NCBI RefSeq assembly: GCF_016342275.1
Contig: NZ_JAEIOT010000007.1
Span: forward strand, 620,001-684,000
Length of the DNA: 64,000 nucleotides
Origin: Corynebacterium marambiense
GTDB taxonomy: Bacteria > Actinomycetota > Actinomycetes > Mycobacteriales > Mycobacteriaceae
Direction: 5' to 3'
This document shows positions 10,379-18,998 of the stretch, one piece after another (the first letter of the stretch is position 1; every line of letters starts with the position of its first letter). The notes beneath the pieces are model-generated. The model did not search any database. It saw only the letters and a list, made by a program, of their open reading frames with translations, and was not told the origin of the DNA. Position numbers and translations under genes: made by a program.

Positions 10379-11362
10379 ATGAACGAAGCCCCCACAGGTG
10401 TCCGTCCCCGTCTCCGCATCGTGCTCTCCGTACTCGGAGTGGTTCTCCTCATCGTCGCGACTCTCGCGGTGGTGACAGCGCAGACCCCCGGATCACCGTA
10501 CGAGGAAGCGAGTCAGCACTCCCCGTCCGCGACATCAACGACGACGTCCGCTGAGGTCACCTCGTCGCCAGTGGCTTCCCCCACCCCGGAGGTCATCGCC
10601 GCCGGTGAGTCGCCCACGACAGCGCCCGGCACAGCGGATCCCGTGTCGGTTTCCCCAGTGGCTTCCGACGTTACCGTCCCCGGCGCCCCGGCTCCGCTTA
10701 CGGCGGAAACCACACGGTCGGCGCCGCCGGTGGCGGAGCCCGTCGCTCTGGCGCTACCCGCCCCGCCGCACATCCCCACCCCGGCTGCCATCGGAGGCCT
10801 CCTCGGCCACAATCCGAACAGCGGTCCCGCCCCCGGGGCGACCGGAACGTTCCGATTGACCGGGCCTGCCCCGGTCAACGGTGCCGACTACGGCCCGATG
10901 GCTTATGTCCTTCCACTCAATCCCCCGGGCCCGCAGAACAGCATGGTCCGCTGGGTCGACGGGATGGGGGTCTCACCGACCGCAGCGGAACAGGGCACCG
11001 TCTACGTTCTCGGGCACGCCTGGGCGCAGCAGTGGCTCGTATTCAACGGATTCTCCGAATTGGCGACACGTTCCGTCAACCTCGGAGGCCCACCCCAGTG
11101 GGTACCTGCTTACGGTGGCGGGACCGTACGGCGCTGGTCCACCCCGGTTCTCAACGGTTCCCGGATCACCATGTCGGATGCCGCGGGACGGCAGCGGGAG
11201 TGGGCGGTGGACAACACCTGGCTCGTACCTAAGTCCGAGGCCATCAACGACGTGGAACTCAACTCGACCAACATACCGGGGCGCATCATCCTCATCGCCT
11301 GCGCCGTCGGCAATGGCCGTGACCTCGACTACAACGTGATCGTGTCCGGTCACCTCGTCTAA
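10379..11362 (+). CDS. Class F-like sortase, membrane anchored
   Basis: Protein of 327 aa with a single N-terminal membrane anchor (about residues 13-35), a long Ser/Thr/Pro/Ala-rich linker (about 40-140) and a C-terminal sortase domain. The catalytic triad is visible: His213 in TVYVLGHAW, Cys308 in IILIACAVG and Arg314 in NGRDLDYNVIV, all in the order seen in class E/F sortases. Such enzymes cleave a sorting signal and join proteins to the wall or to another amine. No LPxTG-type substrate gene is nearby, so this is an orphan housekeeping-type sortase by context. The start is supported by the -10 element 7 nt upstream. Confidence 0.8.
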   Translation: MNEAPTGVRPRLRIVLSVLGVVLLIVATLAVVTAQTPGSPYEEASQHSPSATSTTTSAEVTSSPVASPTPEVIAAGESPTTAPGTADPVSVSPVASDVTVPGAPAPLTAETTRSAPPVAEPVALALPAPPHIPTPAAIGGLLGHNPNSGPAPGATGTFRLTGPAPVNGADYGPMAYVLPLNPPGPQNSMVRWVDGMGVSPTAAEQGTVYVLGHAWAQQWLVFNGFSELATRSVNLGGPPQWVPAYGGGTVRRWSTPVLNGSRITMSDAAGRQREWAVDNTWLVPKSEAINDVELNSTNIPGRIILIACAVGNGRDLDYNVIVSGHLV

Positions 11363-11378
11363 CCCCGAGAACGCCCAG

Positions 11379-11417
11379 CGGCGCCGGTTGACGGTTCACA
11401 CCCGTCGACCGGCGCCG
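11379..11417. terminator. Bidirectional hairpin terminator
   Basis: Arms of about 16 bp (CGGCGCCGGT...) with one mismatch or wobble and a short TTCACA-type loop, between the convergent sortase and PhnA-like genes. Confidence 0.65.
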
Positions 11418-11436
11418 TTGTCGTGGGAGTCTCCGG

Positions 11437-11793
11437 CTATGCCTTGCGGACGACCGATGACTTGAGCTGCATAGCACCAAACCCCTCGATCCTGCAGTCG
11501 ATGTCATGGTCGCCGACGCCGTCCACCAGCCGGATCCCCTTGACCTTCGTCCCGGCTTTGATCGGCTGGGTGGAACCCTTCACCTTCATCGTCTTGATGA
11601 CGGTGACGGTGTCCCCGTCCCGGAGCGGGTTACCAACGGAATCGACGATCACCGCATCCCCACTGTCGACCGGATCCTGGGTCTCGTCACCCGGCGCCCA
11701 CTCATGCGCACACTCGGGACAGATGATCAGGGCATCCAGCGGATAGGTGTACTCGCAGGTGCATTCGGGGCACGGGGGCGTGGTGTCAGTCAT
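11437..11793 (-). CDS. PhnA/YjdM-type zinc-ribbon protein
   Basis: Protein of 118 aa matching the YjdM (formerly PhnA) family along its length. The N-terminal zinc ribbon is CPECTCEYTYPLDALIICPECAHEW (first pair CPEC, second pair CPEC; given here as the span of residues 8-32). The C-terminal SH3-like domain has GDTVTVIKTMKVKG and the end FGAMQLKSSVVRK. Despite the old name it is not shown to take part in phosphonate use; its role is unknown. The ATG at 11793 was chosen because family members begin a few residues before the first CPxC pair; GGATGG lies upstream. Confidence 0.88.
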   Translation of the reverse strand: MTDTTPPCPECTCEYTYPLDALIICPECAHEWAPGDETQDPVDSGDAVIVDSVGNPLRDGDTVTVIKTMKVKGSTQPIKAGTKVKGIRLVDGVGDHDIDCRIEGFGAMQLKSSVVRKA

Positions 11794-11836
11794 GACGTCC
11801 ATCCAACCACGTCCCGCAGAAACCTCCCTCATCGCC

Positions 11837-12247
11837 TCATCCGCGTCGGCACCCGTCTGTGACGCCGCAGAGCCCTCGGGCATGCCGATCCAGCAGAAGA
11901 CGGCCGCTCACCCAGGCACTCCACACGCGAGCGACGTCGCCGGACAAGGCGAGCAACAGCACGATACTCGCCCTGACCGCCGCCATCTCACCCAGTTCGT
12001 TCAACCGATCACCGGCTAGCTCGATGATCGCCCCGTCTACCAGTAGATCGAACAGTGCGAAATCGAGCAGCCAGATTCTGGCGCTGCCACTCCCCTGCCA
12101 GATGCGCCACGCACGGTAAACAAGCGCCAGATAGCTGATTCCGCGGAGAACCCGCGGGACGATACCCGGTCCCGTCCCGGCTTCGCCAATCAACTGTTCC
12201 AACGTCTCCGGATCGACAATGCGGTCGGCGACGACGCCGAGCAGCAC
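11837..12247 (-). pseudogene. Hypothetical membrane-protein fragment (136 aa frame)
   Basis: Open frame of up to 136 aa with two or three hydrophobic stretches (SYLALVYRAWRIW; WLLDFALFDLLVDGAIIELA; SIVLLLALSGDVARVW). No family was recognised. It is in the same reading frame as the upstream fragment ending at 12269: the TAG at 12269-12271 is followed directly by codons for FDSVATGVLLGVVADRIVD. It may therefore be the C-terminal part of a longer decayed gene rather than a gene of its own. The only start would be a GTG at 12247 without a clear ribosome site. Confidence 0.4.
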
Positions 12248-12268
12248 ACCAGTGGCGACGGAGTCGAA

Positions 12269-12930
12269 CTACTTCAGTCTGATGTCTCGCCCATACTGTG
12301 GCGGTAAATCGGGATCGGCACTCGCCGCGGCACCAGCCGCCAGGTCCCCGATACCCGGATATCCGCGTGCGGCCCGCACCACAGCGGAAGGTAGATCATC
12401 GTAGCCATCTCCGATGGTGTCCCCAGCCTGGTCAACAACCGGAAGGTTACCGTCCGCGCGAACCTCATCACCACCACCATTGCGGCAGTGGTATCCGGTG
12501 GAGAAGTTCCCGATCACCCGGCGCCGGATCCGGGGATCCGTACCCACCAGGGAATTCACGATGTAGTTATGCTCGACGTCGATGTCGGCGTGGAGTTCCC
12601 GAGCACTGCCATCCGGGGCAAAATTGATCGGGTCCCAACAGGCCGCCGGAGGTCCGCGCCCGGTCAATGAAGTAGTCCGGGACGTAGACCGCAGTCAACA
12701 GACTGCGGATGCGTGGAAGAACCAGGTAGACGACGACACGCCCCAGAAGGGATGGGCTGAAGCATCCAGGTGGTAAAGGAAGCGAGGAAAGATGTCGCCC
12801 GCCAGTACAATGGCGGCGAACGTGACGACGACGAAAAAGAACACGTCGATGGCGCGGCCAGGATGTGTCACCCAGGTGGACGTGGAGCGGATCTTTCCGG
12901 GGATATACCCGTCGGAGAACCGCTCACGCC
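12269..12930 (-). pseudogene. Frameshifted membrane-protein remnant
   Basis: Three protein-like segments follow each other in different frames just after the plsC-like gene. First (12930-12695): ERFSDGYIPGKIRSTST, then HPGRAIDVFFFVVVTFAAIVLAGD, a clear membrane helix, ending at a TGA. Second, from about 12710: LLTAVYVPDYFIDRARTSG, in a shifted frame. Third (12667-12269): INFAPDGSARELHADIDVEH through LPPQYGRDIRLK. Each has the coding-like codon bias of the neighbourhood, so the simplest reading is one membrane-protein gene broken by two or more indels. I do not recognise the family. Sequencing error is an alternative. Confidence 0.55.
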
Positions 12931-12932
12931 GT

Positions 12933-13682
12933 TCACCGCACGTGGTTGTAGACGGGGTCGATTCCCTCGGGGTAACCGTGCCCCGCAGCCAGCGATTCCT
13001 TGACGTCCGCGGCATAGCAGTCGACGTACTCGTTGCCGGTCATCTCGACGAGAACCTCAATGATCCTGTCGGTCAGCGCCCTCGCTGCTTCGTAACTGTC
13101 TTTGTCGAGACCGCGAGAGGTGATGAACTCGATCGGATCGATGGGCGAGCCGATGTGCATACCGACCTTCGCGGGTCGGGGTATCCAGGTCCCGATCGGG
13201 TTCGCCCGCCGGGTGCCGAACATGGCCACGGGAATCACCGGAGCCCCGGTGGCCAGGGCCATGCGGGCGACGCCTGTCTTCCCCCGGTAGATCCGCCCGT
13301 CCGGTGAACGGGTCCCCTCCGGGTAGATTCCCAGGACCTTTCCCTCGCGGACGAGCTCGATTCCGGTCTCGATCGCCGAGCGTGCGGCATCCCCCGAACT
13401 CCGGTCTATCGGGACCTGCCCGACGGAGAGGAAGAAGGCACGCTGTAACCTCCCGATGAGCCCCTTGCCAGTGAAGTACTCCTGTTTGGCGAGAAACGTG
13501 ATCCGGCGGGGAATCAGAAGCGGGAGAAAGAACGAGTCCATGACGGACTGGTGGTTGGAGGCCATGATAGCTCCACCTGAGGCGGGGACATTCTCGATGC
13601 CCCGGACCTGCGGGCGGTTGTAGACACGCAGAAACGGCCCGATGACCACTTGCTTGAACAACCAGTACCACTTGATCTTCAT
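12933..13682 (-). CDS. 1-acylglycerol-3-phosphate acyltransferase-like protein (PlsC family)
   Basis: Membrane-associated acyltransferase, 249 aa, of the PlsC/LPLAT family, homologous to Rv2182c. The catalytic HX4D motif is visible as SNHQSVMDSFF (about 42-52). The glycerol-phosphate binding motif is GIYPEGTRSPDGRIYRG (about 119-135), and VIPVAMFGTRRANP is the third block. Products are expected to be phosphatidate or acylated lipids feeding phospholipid and PIM synthesis, which fits its place near glk and pimB. AAGGAG stands 11 nt before the ATG. The gap to the upstream glk is 98 bp on the same strand. Confidence 0.88.
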   Translation of the reverse strand: MKIKWYWLFKQVVIGPFLRVYNRPQVRGIENVPASGGAIMASNHQSVMDSFFLPLLIPRRITFLAKQEYFTGKGLIGRLQRAFFLSVGQVPIDRSSGDAARSAIETGIELVREGKVLGIYPEGTRSPDGRIYRGKTGVARMALATGAPVIPVAMFGTRRANPIGTWIPRPAKVGMHIGSPIDPIEFITSRGLDKDSYEAARALTDRIIEVLVEMTGNEYVDCYAADVKESLAAGHGYPEGIDPVYNHVR

Positions 13683-13780
13683 GGCGTCATACGCTCCTTA
13701 GACAAGATGAATAGACTCGGGCCGCCGGCCCCACTGGGCGGTGTCCCGGGTGCACCGGGTAGCGCCGGACACCGTGCGCA

Positions 13781-14743
13781 TCAGTTGCCGCGACGGGCGA
13801 GGTCCGCCACGCCGATCATACCTGCGTCCGCGCCGAGCTCCGCCGTAGCCAACCGGGCAACCGGGCGATGACCGGCCCCGACGATCGAACCCGTAAACTG
13901 CGTACGCGCCTCGTCGAGCCAGAGATCGGAATCCGTGGAGACCCCACCGCCGATCACGATCAGCTCCGGATCGAGGACATCGGCTACGACGCTCAGCCCC
14001 TGCCCCAGCCACGCGGTGTAATCCGCAACAGCGGCGGTAGCGACAGGATCACCGTTTCTGGCGGCAGCCATAATGGCGCGCCCGGTCAGCTCGCTGCCAC
14101 CGTTCTCCCGGTATGCGGCCGACAGCCCGTAGGTACCGTCGGCACCGCCGTCAATGATCTCCCTCGCGGTGTCGACGAGCGCGGTGCCCGAACAATAACG
14201 CTCAAGGCAACCTGACTTCCCACAGGAACACGGTCGGCCGTTCCGAACGACCGTCAGGTGCCCGAACTCGGGGGCCGTCCCGTATGCACCCCTGTAGAGA
14301 GTGCCGTCAATCATGAGTGCGCCACCGATCCCGGTGCCGACGGCGAACAGTACCCAGACGCGTGCGCCGCGGGCGGCCCCGAATCGGTATTCTCCCCAGG
14401 CTGCGGCGTTCGCGTCGTGCTCGAGCGTCACCGGGACACCCAACTGGTCCTGCAGGGTGTCCCGGACGGCGGCGTCGCGCCAGGGCAGATGCGGGGCGAA
14501 TCGGACGGTGGTGCAGTCGGGATCGAGGAACCCGGCGACCGCGAGTCCGACCGCACTGACGTCCTGGCGACGGCTATGGTAGGCCACGATCTCCGCTACC
14601 GCGGATTCCAGTTCGGCCGCGGTGGCTGGGGTGGGTACCTTGGCGGAATCGATGATCCGACCCGTGGCATCCACCGCAGCACCCCGGAGGTTGGTCCCAC
14701 CGATATCGAACCCGACGGTGACCGAACCGGATGGGAGTGGCAT
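13781..14743 (-). CDS. glk: ROK-family glucokinase
   Basis: ATP-dependent glucokinase, 320 aa, phosphorylating glucose in the cytoplasm when it enters independently of the PTS. ROK-family marks are VGFDIGGTNLRG at the N-terminus (ATP phosphate loop), LEHDANAAAWGEY (catalytic Asp), AVGTGIGGAL, and the zinc-binding cluster GHLTV...CSCGKSGCLERYCSG. Length and motifs match C. glutamicum Glk, and the position next to plsC and pimB genes is conserved there. AAGGTG stands 6 nt before the ATG. No DNA-binding domain is present, so it is not a NagC-type repressor. Confidence 0.92.
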   Translation of the reverse strand: MPLPSGSVTVGFDIGGTNLRGAAVDATGRIIDSAKVPTPATAAELESAVAEIVAYHSRRQDVSAVGLAVAGFLDPDCTTVRFAPHLPWRDAAVRDTLQDQLGVPVTLEHDANAAAWGEYRFGAARGARVWVLFAVGTGIGGALMIDGTLYRGAYGTAPEFGHLTVVRNGRPCSCGKSGCLERYCSGTALVDTAREIIDGGADGTYGLSAAYRENGGSELTGRAIMAAARNGDPVATAAVADYTAWLGQGLSVVADVLDPELIVIGGGVSTDSDLWLDEARTQFTGSIVGAGHRPVARLATAELGADAGMIGVADLARRGN

Positions 14744-14839
14744 GTGCGCACCTTAGTTTCTTTGACGTCCTGATCAACAACCCGGTCATTATATCGGGAG
14801 GAAACCGAAACTCCCCACTTACGCCCGGTGACCCAGTGT

Positions 14840-15982
14840 CTAAATCGATGCAGTTCCGGCGAGCACGTTCCGGAGGCGCTCCCCCATGCTGTCCCATGTC
14901 CAGTGCTCAAGAACGTGCTTCCTGCCCGCCCCACCCATCCGCTTCCGGAGATCGGCGTCGCCAAGGAGACGGTTCAGAGCCTCAGTGAGGGCTGTGGTGT
15001 CACGACCACCGACAACGATCCCGGTTTCCGGGGTCACCGTCTCCGGGGCACCACCGGAGTCTCCCGCGATGACCGGTACTCCGCTGGCCTGGGCCTCGAG
15101 GTAGACGATTCCCAGCCCCTCCACATCGAGTCCACGGCCCCGGGTCCGGCACGGCATCGCGAAGACGTCGGCGGCGGCGAGGAGTCGTCGCATGGCGTGG
15201 AAATCGAGTTTTCCGGTCAACCGGACCCTGTCGGCGATGTCCACCGGGATCAGCGACGAGAGTCTGCGGCGATAGGCTCCCTCCCCGACGATGAACAGAT
15301 ACGCATCGGGATGCGCGGCCAGCACCCCGGGCAGCGCGCGGATGAGCTGATCCTGCCCTTTCCTCGGAACGAGCCGCGAGATGCAGACGATCAGCGGAGC
15401 CTCCGCGGGAAGGGCGAACTCTTGCCTTGTCGTGAGCCGCTCCGCCGCCGACACCGGCCGGAATAGCATGGTGTCGACCCCCGACGGCAGCGGACTGAAG
15501 GTGACGTCGCGTCCGAAGGCGCGCCGAAACCTGCCGAGTGTGTACTCCGAGATGTAGGTGATGTGGTCACAGTGCGCGCCGATCCTGCGGAGTGCGGACC
15601 TCGCCCCGGGGAGCATGGACCACCCGACCTCGTGCCCGTGGGTGGAGGCCACGATCCGCCGAGCTCCCGCACGACGCGCCACTGTAGCCAGCAGTGCCAG
15701 GGGCGCCGCCGCCCCGAACCAGACGGTCTCTATGTTCTCCCGACGGATGATTCGTTCCATCTCACGGGCCGTGGCCGGGGTGGGGAGCATGATCCTGCGG
15801 TCCCACCTATAGACCCGGTACCGCACACCTGCGTCGTGCTCGGCGGCGGCGGCCCGGTCCTGGGTGGAGGCGAACACGACGGTGTCCGCGGGGTCCAGGG
15901 TGTCGACGTAATCCCTGAGGTATGACTGTATTCCCCCCAGGGTCGGCGGGAAATCGTTGGTGACGAGAAGCGTCCGGGTCAT
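14840..15982 (-). CDS. pimB: GDP-mannose-dependent phosphatidylinositol-monomannoside mannosyltransferase PimB
   Basis: GT4-family glycosyltransferase of 380 aa that adds the second mannose to phosphatidylinositol monomannoside on the inner membrane leaflet, at the root of PIM, lipomannan and lipoarabinomannan synthesis. The N-terminal donor/acceptor loop is VTNDFPPTLGGIQSYL, a hallmark of PimB' (Rv2188c). Other GT4 blocks are STHGHEVGW, SGVDTMLF, SRLVPRKGQDQLI and the EX7E motif region EGLGIVYLEAQASGVPVIAG. The start at 15982 lies 18 bp after the upstream NlpC/P60 gene, suggesting cotranscription of envelope genes. Confidence 0.93.
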   Translation of the reverse strand: MTRTLLVTNDFPPTLGGIQSYLRDYVDTLDPADTVVFASTQDRAAAAEHDAGVRYRVYRWDRRIMLPTPATAREMERIIRRENIETVWFGAAAPLALLATVARRAGARRIVASTHGHEVGWSMLPGARSALRRIGAHCDHITYISEYTLGRFRRAFGRDVTFSPLPSGVDTMLFRPVSAAERLTTRQEFALPAEAPLIVCISRLVPRKGQDQLIRALPGVLAAHPDAYLFIVGEGAYRRRLSSLIPVDIADRVRLTGKLDFHAMRRLLAAADVFAMPCRTRGRGLDVEGLGIVYLEAQASGVPVIAGDSGGAPETVTPETGIVVGGRDTTALTEALNRLLGDADLRKRMGGAGRKHVLEHWTWDSMGERLRNVLAGTASI

Positions 15983-16000
15983 CGACAGGGTCGCCCGCGG

Positions 16001-17065
16001 TCAGTAGCGGCGCGCGCCGACGAAGGGCATTGAGTCCATCGGGACGACCTGGACCGGGATCCCGTAGTCCGAGGCGTGGACGACCATGCCATCACCGGCG
16101 TAGATACCGACGTGCGTCGCCCCCGGGTAATAGCCGATGACGTCACCCGGCTGCAGTTGATCACGGCTCACCGGGACGCCCCCCGCCATCTGTGCCTGAG
16201 AGGTCCTAGGGAGACGCTTGCCCTGCTGGGCGTACGCCCAGACAACCAGACCCGAACAGTCGAAGGCATCGGGGCCTGTGGCGCCCCAGACATAGGGGGA
16301 ACCAATTTTGGTCATCGCCTGTTCGAGCGCCGACATGCCGGACGGATTCAGCCCCATGATGCCGTCCAGCGAGTGATCGACGGGGCCGTTCTTGTTGATC
16401 CATGCGAGCTTCTCGGCCGCGGACATATTCTCGACGCGGTCACGGATAACGGTGGTGCGTTCCTCCAGGTCCGTCCGCTCCCGTTCCAACTTCTCCCGGC
16501 GCACCCGGAGATCACCGGCCTGAAACTCGGCCTGCGCGCGCGCCCGCGCGACGGCTCCCCGGGCCGCGCCGGCCTCAGCACGGGCGCGCTCGAGCTCACT
16601 GAGCGAATCGGAGTACTGGCGCGATAACGCATTCATGTACGCGGACCGGTCGATCGCTTCCTGCGGGCCGGTCGCGTCAATGAGCATCGTCAACGGATCG
16701 ACTGTCACGCCCCGGTAGCGGGACTGTGCGATCCGGTTCACCTCAACCCGTGCGTCAGCGACCGCGCGGTCGGCCGCCTCGGACCTTTCCCGCGCCTCCA
16801 CCGCGCGTTTGTTGAGCTCGTCGAGTTCCCGTTCCCGAGCGGCAATCTGCTCTTCGAGGTCTTTGACCTGTTCGGTGCGTTCCTCAGCCTCGTGCGAGAT
16901 CCGGTCCAGTTCGTCGATGAGGGACCCCAGGTCCTCGGTCGCCGGAGCTTCCACGGGGAGGCCCGCGGGGTCGGCCATCACCGGTGGGACCAGTGAGAGG
17001 GAGATGCCTACAGCAGCTACGCCAGCGAGAACCAGCTGATGATAACGGAAAGTGGAAAGCTGCAC
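16001..17065 (-). CDS. Secreted NlpC/P60 peptidoglycan endopeptidase with coiled coil (RipC-like)
   Basis: Exported D,L-endopeptidase of 354 aa, probably cutting peptide stems during septum splitting. A signal peptide (VLAGVAAVGISLSLVPPVMA) follows the GTG start at 17065; GAAGGTGAG lies 6 nt upstream. A longer frame would put 53 non-signal residues in front. Residues about 40-215 form a charged coiled coil that typically autoinhibits or binds an FtsEX-type activator. The C-terminal NlpC/P60 domain has Cys270 (AFDCSGLVVWAY), His318 (ATHVGIYAG) and His330 (VVHASDYG). Homologue of Rv2190c, with pimB immediately downstream as in Mycobacterium. Confidence 0.91.
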   Translation of the reverse strand: MQLSTFRYHQLVLAGVAAVGISLSLVPPVMADPAGLPVEAPATEDLGSLIDELDRISHEAEERTEQVKDLEEQIAARERELDELNKRAVEARERSEAADRAVADARVEVNRIAQSRYRGVTVDPLTMLIDATGPQEAIDRSAYMNALSRQYSDSLSELERARAEAGAARGAVARARAQAEFQAGDLRVRREKLERERTDLEERTTVIRDRVENMSAAEKLAWINKNGPVDHSLDGIMGLNPSGMSALEQAMTKIGSPYVWGATGPDAFDCSGLVVWAYAQQGKRLPRTSQAQMAGGVPVSRDQLQPGDVIGYYPGATHVGIYAGDGMVVHASDYGIPVQVVPMDSMPFVGARRY

Positions 17066-17292
17066 GGATAACTCACCTTCGGAGAGGACGGATGGGGGAT
17101 ACAGGTCCTGGCGGATCACTGCGCCACCTCGACTATAGAACGAGGGACGAGATTGGGGAAACGGGGCAGCCGTCGGTTCTTCCGGCGAAACCGGAGGTTG
17201 TGACGGATATTTCTGATGATTCAAACCTGAGAGACACGGACCGCCACCCGGGATACTTCCCGGATGGCGGTTTCAGTGGAATCTGTGCGACG

Positions 17293-17913
17293 TCAGTAAC
17301 GGACCGCAGAATGGAAGGGCATGTAGTCCATGGAGGTCTCGGACAACGGTGTACCCGACTGGATGGCGTGGATGACGGTGCCGTGACCCGAGTAGATGCC
17401 CACGTGGGAGGCTCCCGAGTAGAAGGCGATGATGTCGCCAGCCTGGAGGTTGTTGAACGAAACCGGGGTTCCACCGGCGGCCTGTGCGTAGGAGGTACGG
17501 GGAATATGCTTCCCGACCTGTGCGTAGGCCCAGGAGGTCAGACCGGAGCAGTCGAAGGCGTTCGGGCCGGTCGCGCCCCAGACGTACGGGGACCCGATCT
17601 TGGACCGTGCCGCGTCGACGACGCGCTGACCGTCAGCGGCTGGCTGGGCGATCGGGGCGGCTGCGATAGCGGAATAGTTGGCCTGGGCTGCCTGGCCCGC
17701 GAGTGAGGGAACCCACTCGGAGATACCGGGCACTGAGGCGATGTTCGGAACGTTCTCGAGCCCAGCGACCTCAAAAGAGAGGTCAGTGTTAGGAACATGA
17801 ACCTGAGCGGCCTGCGCCGGACCTGCCAGTGCGGCGGTGGCGCCAAAAGTGACGACGGACGCGATTGCTGTGCGTTGGACCGTCTTGTTACTACGGCGGC
17901 TGTGCTTACCCAC
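17293..17913 (-). CDS. Secreted NlpC/P60 cell-wall hydrolase
   Basis: Exported endopeptidase of 206 aa without a coiled coil. The N-terminal signal (TAIASVVTFGATAALAGPAQA) is followed by a short linker and an NlpC/P60 domain with Cys122 (AFDCSGLTSWAYAQ), His170 (ASHVGIYSG) and His182 (TVIHAIQSG). Its domain is very close to that of the next hydrolase downstream, consistent with gene duplication. The GTG at 17913 has TTGGAG 8 nt upstream. The leader carries a ydaO-type c-di-AMP riboswitch, which ties wall hydrolysis to c-di-AMP level. Confidence 0.9.
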   Translation of the reverse strand: MGKHSRRSNKTVQRTAIASVVTFGATAALAGPAQAAQVHVPNTDLSFEVAGLENVPNIASVPGISEWVPSLAGQAAQANYSAIAAAPIAQPAADGQRVVDAARSKIGSPYVWGATGPNAFDCSGLTSWAYAQVGKHIPRTSYAQAAGGTPVSFNNLQAGDIIAFYSGASHVGIYSGHGTVIHAIQSGTPLSETSMDYMPFHSAVRY

Positions 17914-17943
17914 GAATGAATCTCCAAATCTTCCAGTGTTTTT

Positions 17944-18118
17944 ACCTGCCGGGTTAGCTGTCGGGCTTGGAAGCGGAAGGCTCCTACCCCACTCCACGGC
18001 CGTCAGATGCAGCGGCGGCCGTTCTTGTGCGGGACTCGCCCCAGAAGAGCTTTGGTGTCGGGTCCCCGGCTCGCGATGTCGACTCGGACAGAGGTTCTGT
18101 CGTCGACCGACGGTGCGA
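17944..18118 (-). promoter_or_regulatory. ydaO/yuaA c-di-AMP riboswitch
   Basis: On the minus strand the leader holds the family-specific blocks in order: GAGCCGGGGACCCGACAC, then CAAAGCTCTT, GGGGCGAGTCC, GGGTAGGAGCCTTCC and the closing GCCCGACAGCTAACCCGGC ending about 30 nt before the NlpC/P60 start codon. These match the ydaO consensus (GAACC...GGGGCGAATCC...CCGACAGCTAACC). In actinobacteria this riboswitch is usually found ahead of NlpC/P60 and Rpf wall-hydrolase genes and switches them off when c-di-AMP binds. Outer boundaries are approximate. Confidence 0.88.
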
Positions 18119-18929
18119 AAAGGTGCGTATTTCGGTTTTCATTGGCGGTGCTTCCGGGGCCATCCCCGTTGCCTGCCGCAATGTCTCGATCAGATTACGA
18201 AACGGACAACAACATGTCCACTCGAAAGTCGAATTCAGGGCTGTTATCGGTCCGTTATCATTTCTTCATCCGAGCTGCATCGATCCACATAGTCATCATC
18301 CGCACCATCAGTACCCTCCGGAGATAGTGCACAAAATGTCTCTGAACAGTGCTTTTGATGAAGAATTCTGGAAAGCGGCCGACCAACGGACCTTCGAGTC
18401 ACGACCTGAAGACGGGACCCGAATAAACTAATGTGTTCCTCATCACACTTAGGTCTGCATGGGGCAATCCGGCCGAACCGGGCGTGATCGGACGTAGATT
18501 CCCCGGCGCCTTCTCATCATCCACCACAGGCAGCCGAGCACGCCCGGGCTACCCAACTCCCGCGCATCCACGAGGACCGTGATCATCAGATAGGGTCAAG
18601 GGACGTGCAACGTCGAATCCGTACCTGGGCAGGCAACCACGCACGAAAGGCGTACACACGTCCGAGAGGCATAGTGGCTGCGAAGACACCCCTTTGCTCA
18701 CGACCCCGACACCTATATATATGTGTGCCAGGAAACGTGCTTCGGTAAACCGTGGCAGGCGGTACCGGGTCCAGACGGGACGGGCGGCGTTCCGGTATCC
18801 CCGATCGGCGCATCCCTGCCCCTGGGATCCCCAAGATATCGCTGGGCCACCCACCGTGGAGTATCGCGCCCCGGATCCACTTCCCCCACAGCATGACACC
18901 GTCCGCCACTGCACAGGGAATGCAGAAGA
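18119..18929. other. Intergenic region, promoter of the NlpC/P60 gene and unassigned DNA
   Basis: About 800 bp without a convincing gene. On the minus strand, two direct GATAAC repeats 11 bp apart (inside 18248-18266) lie in the presumed upstream promoter area and could be a regulator site. The rest shows only short frames without coding signals. Confidence 0.4.
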
Positions 18930-18969
18930 CCCCGGTCTCCTGGGCATTTAGATGTCCAGGAGACCGGGG
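18930..18969 (-). terminator. Terminator of the ctaE-qcrCAB unit
   Basis: Perfect 14-bp stem (CCCCGGTCTCCTGG) with a 12-nt loop, just downstream of qcrB on its strand, followed by a T-rich TCTTCTGC. Confidence 0.8.
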
Positions 18970-18998
18970 TACCGACAGTCAGCTGTCAGCGATTCCCG

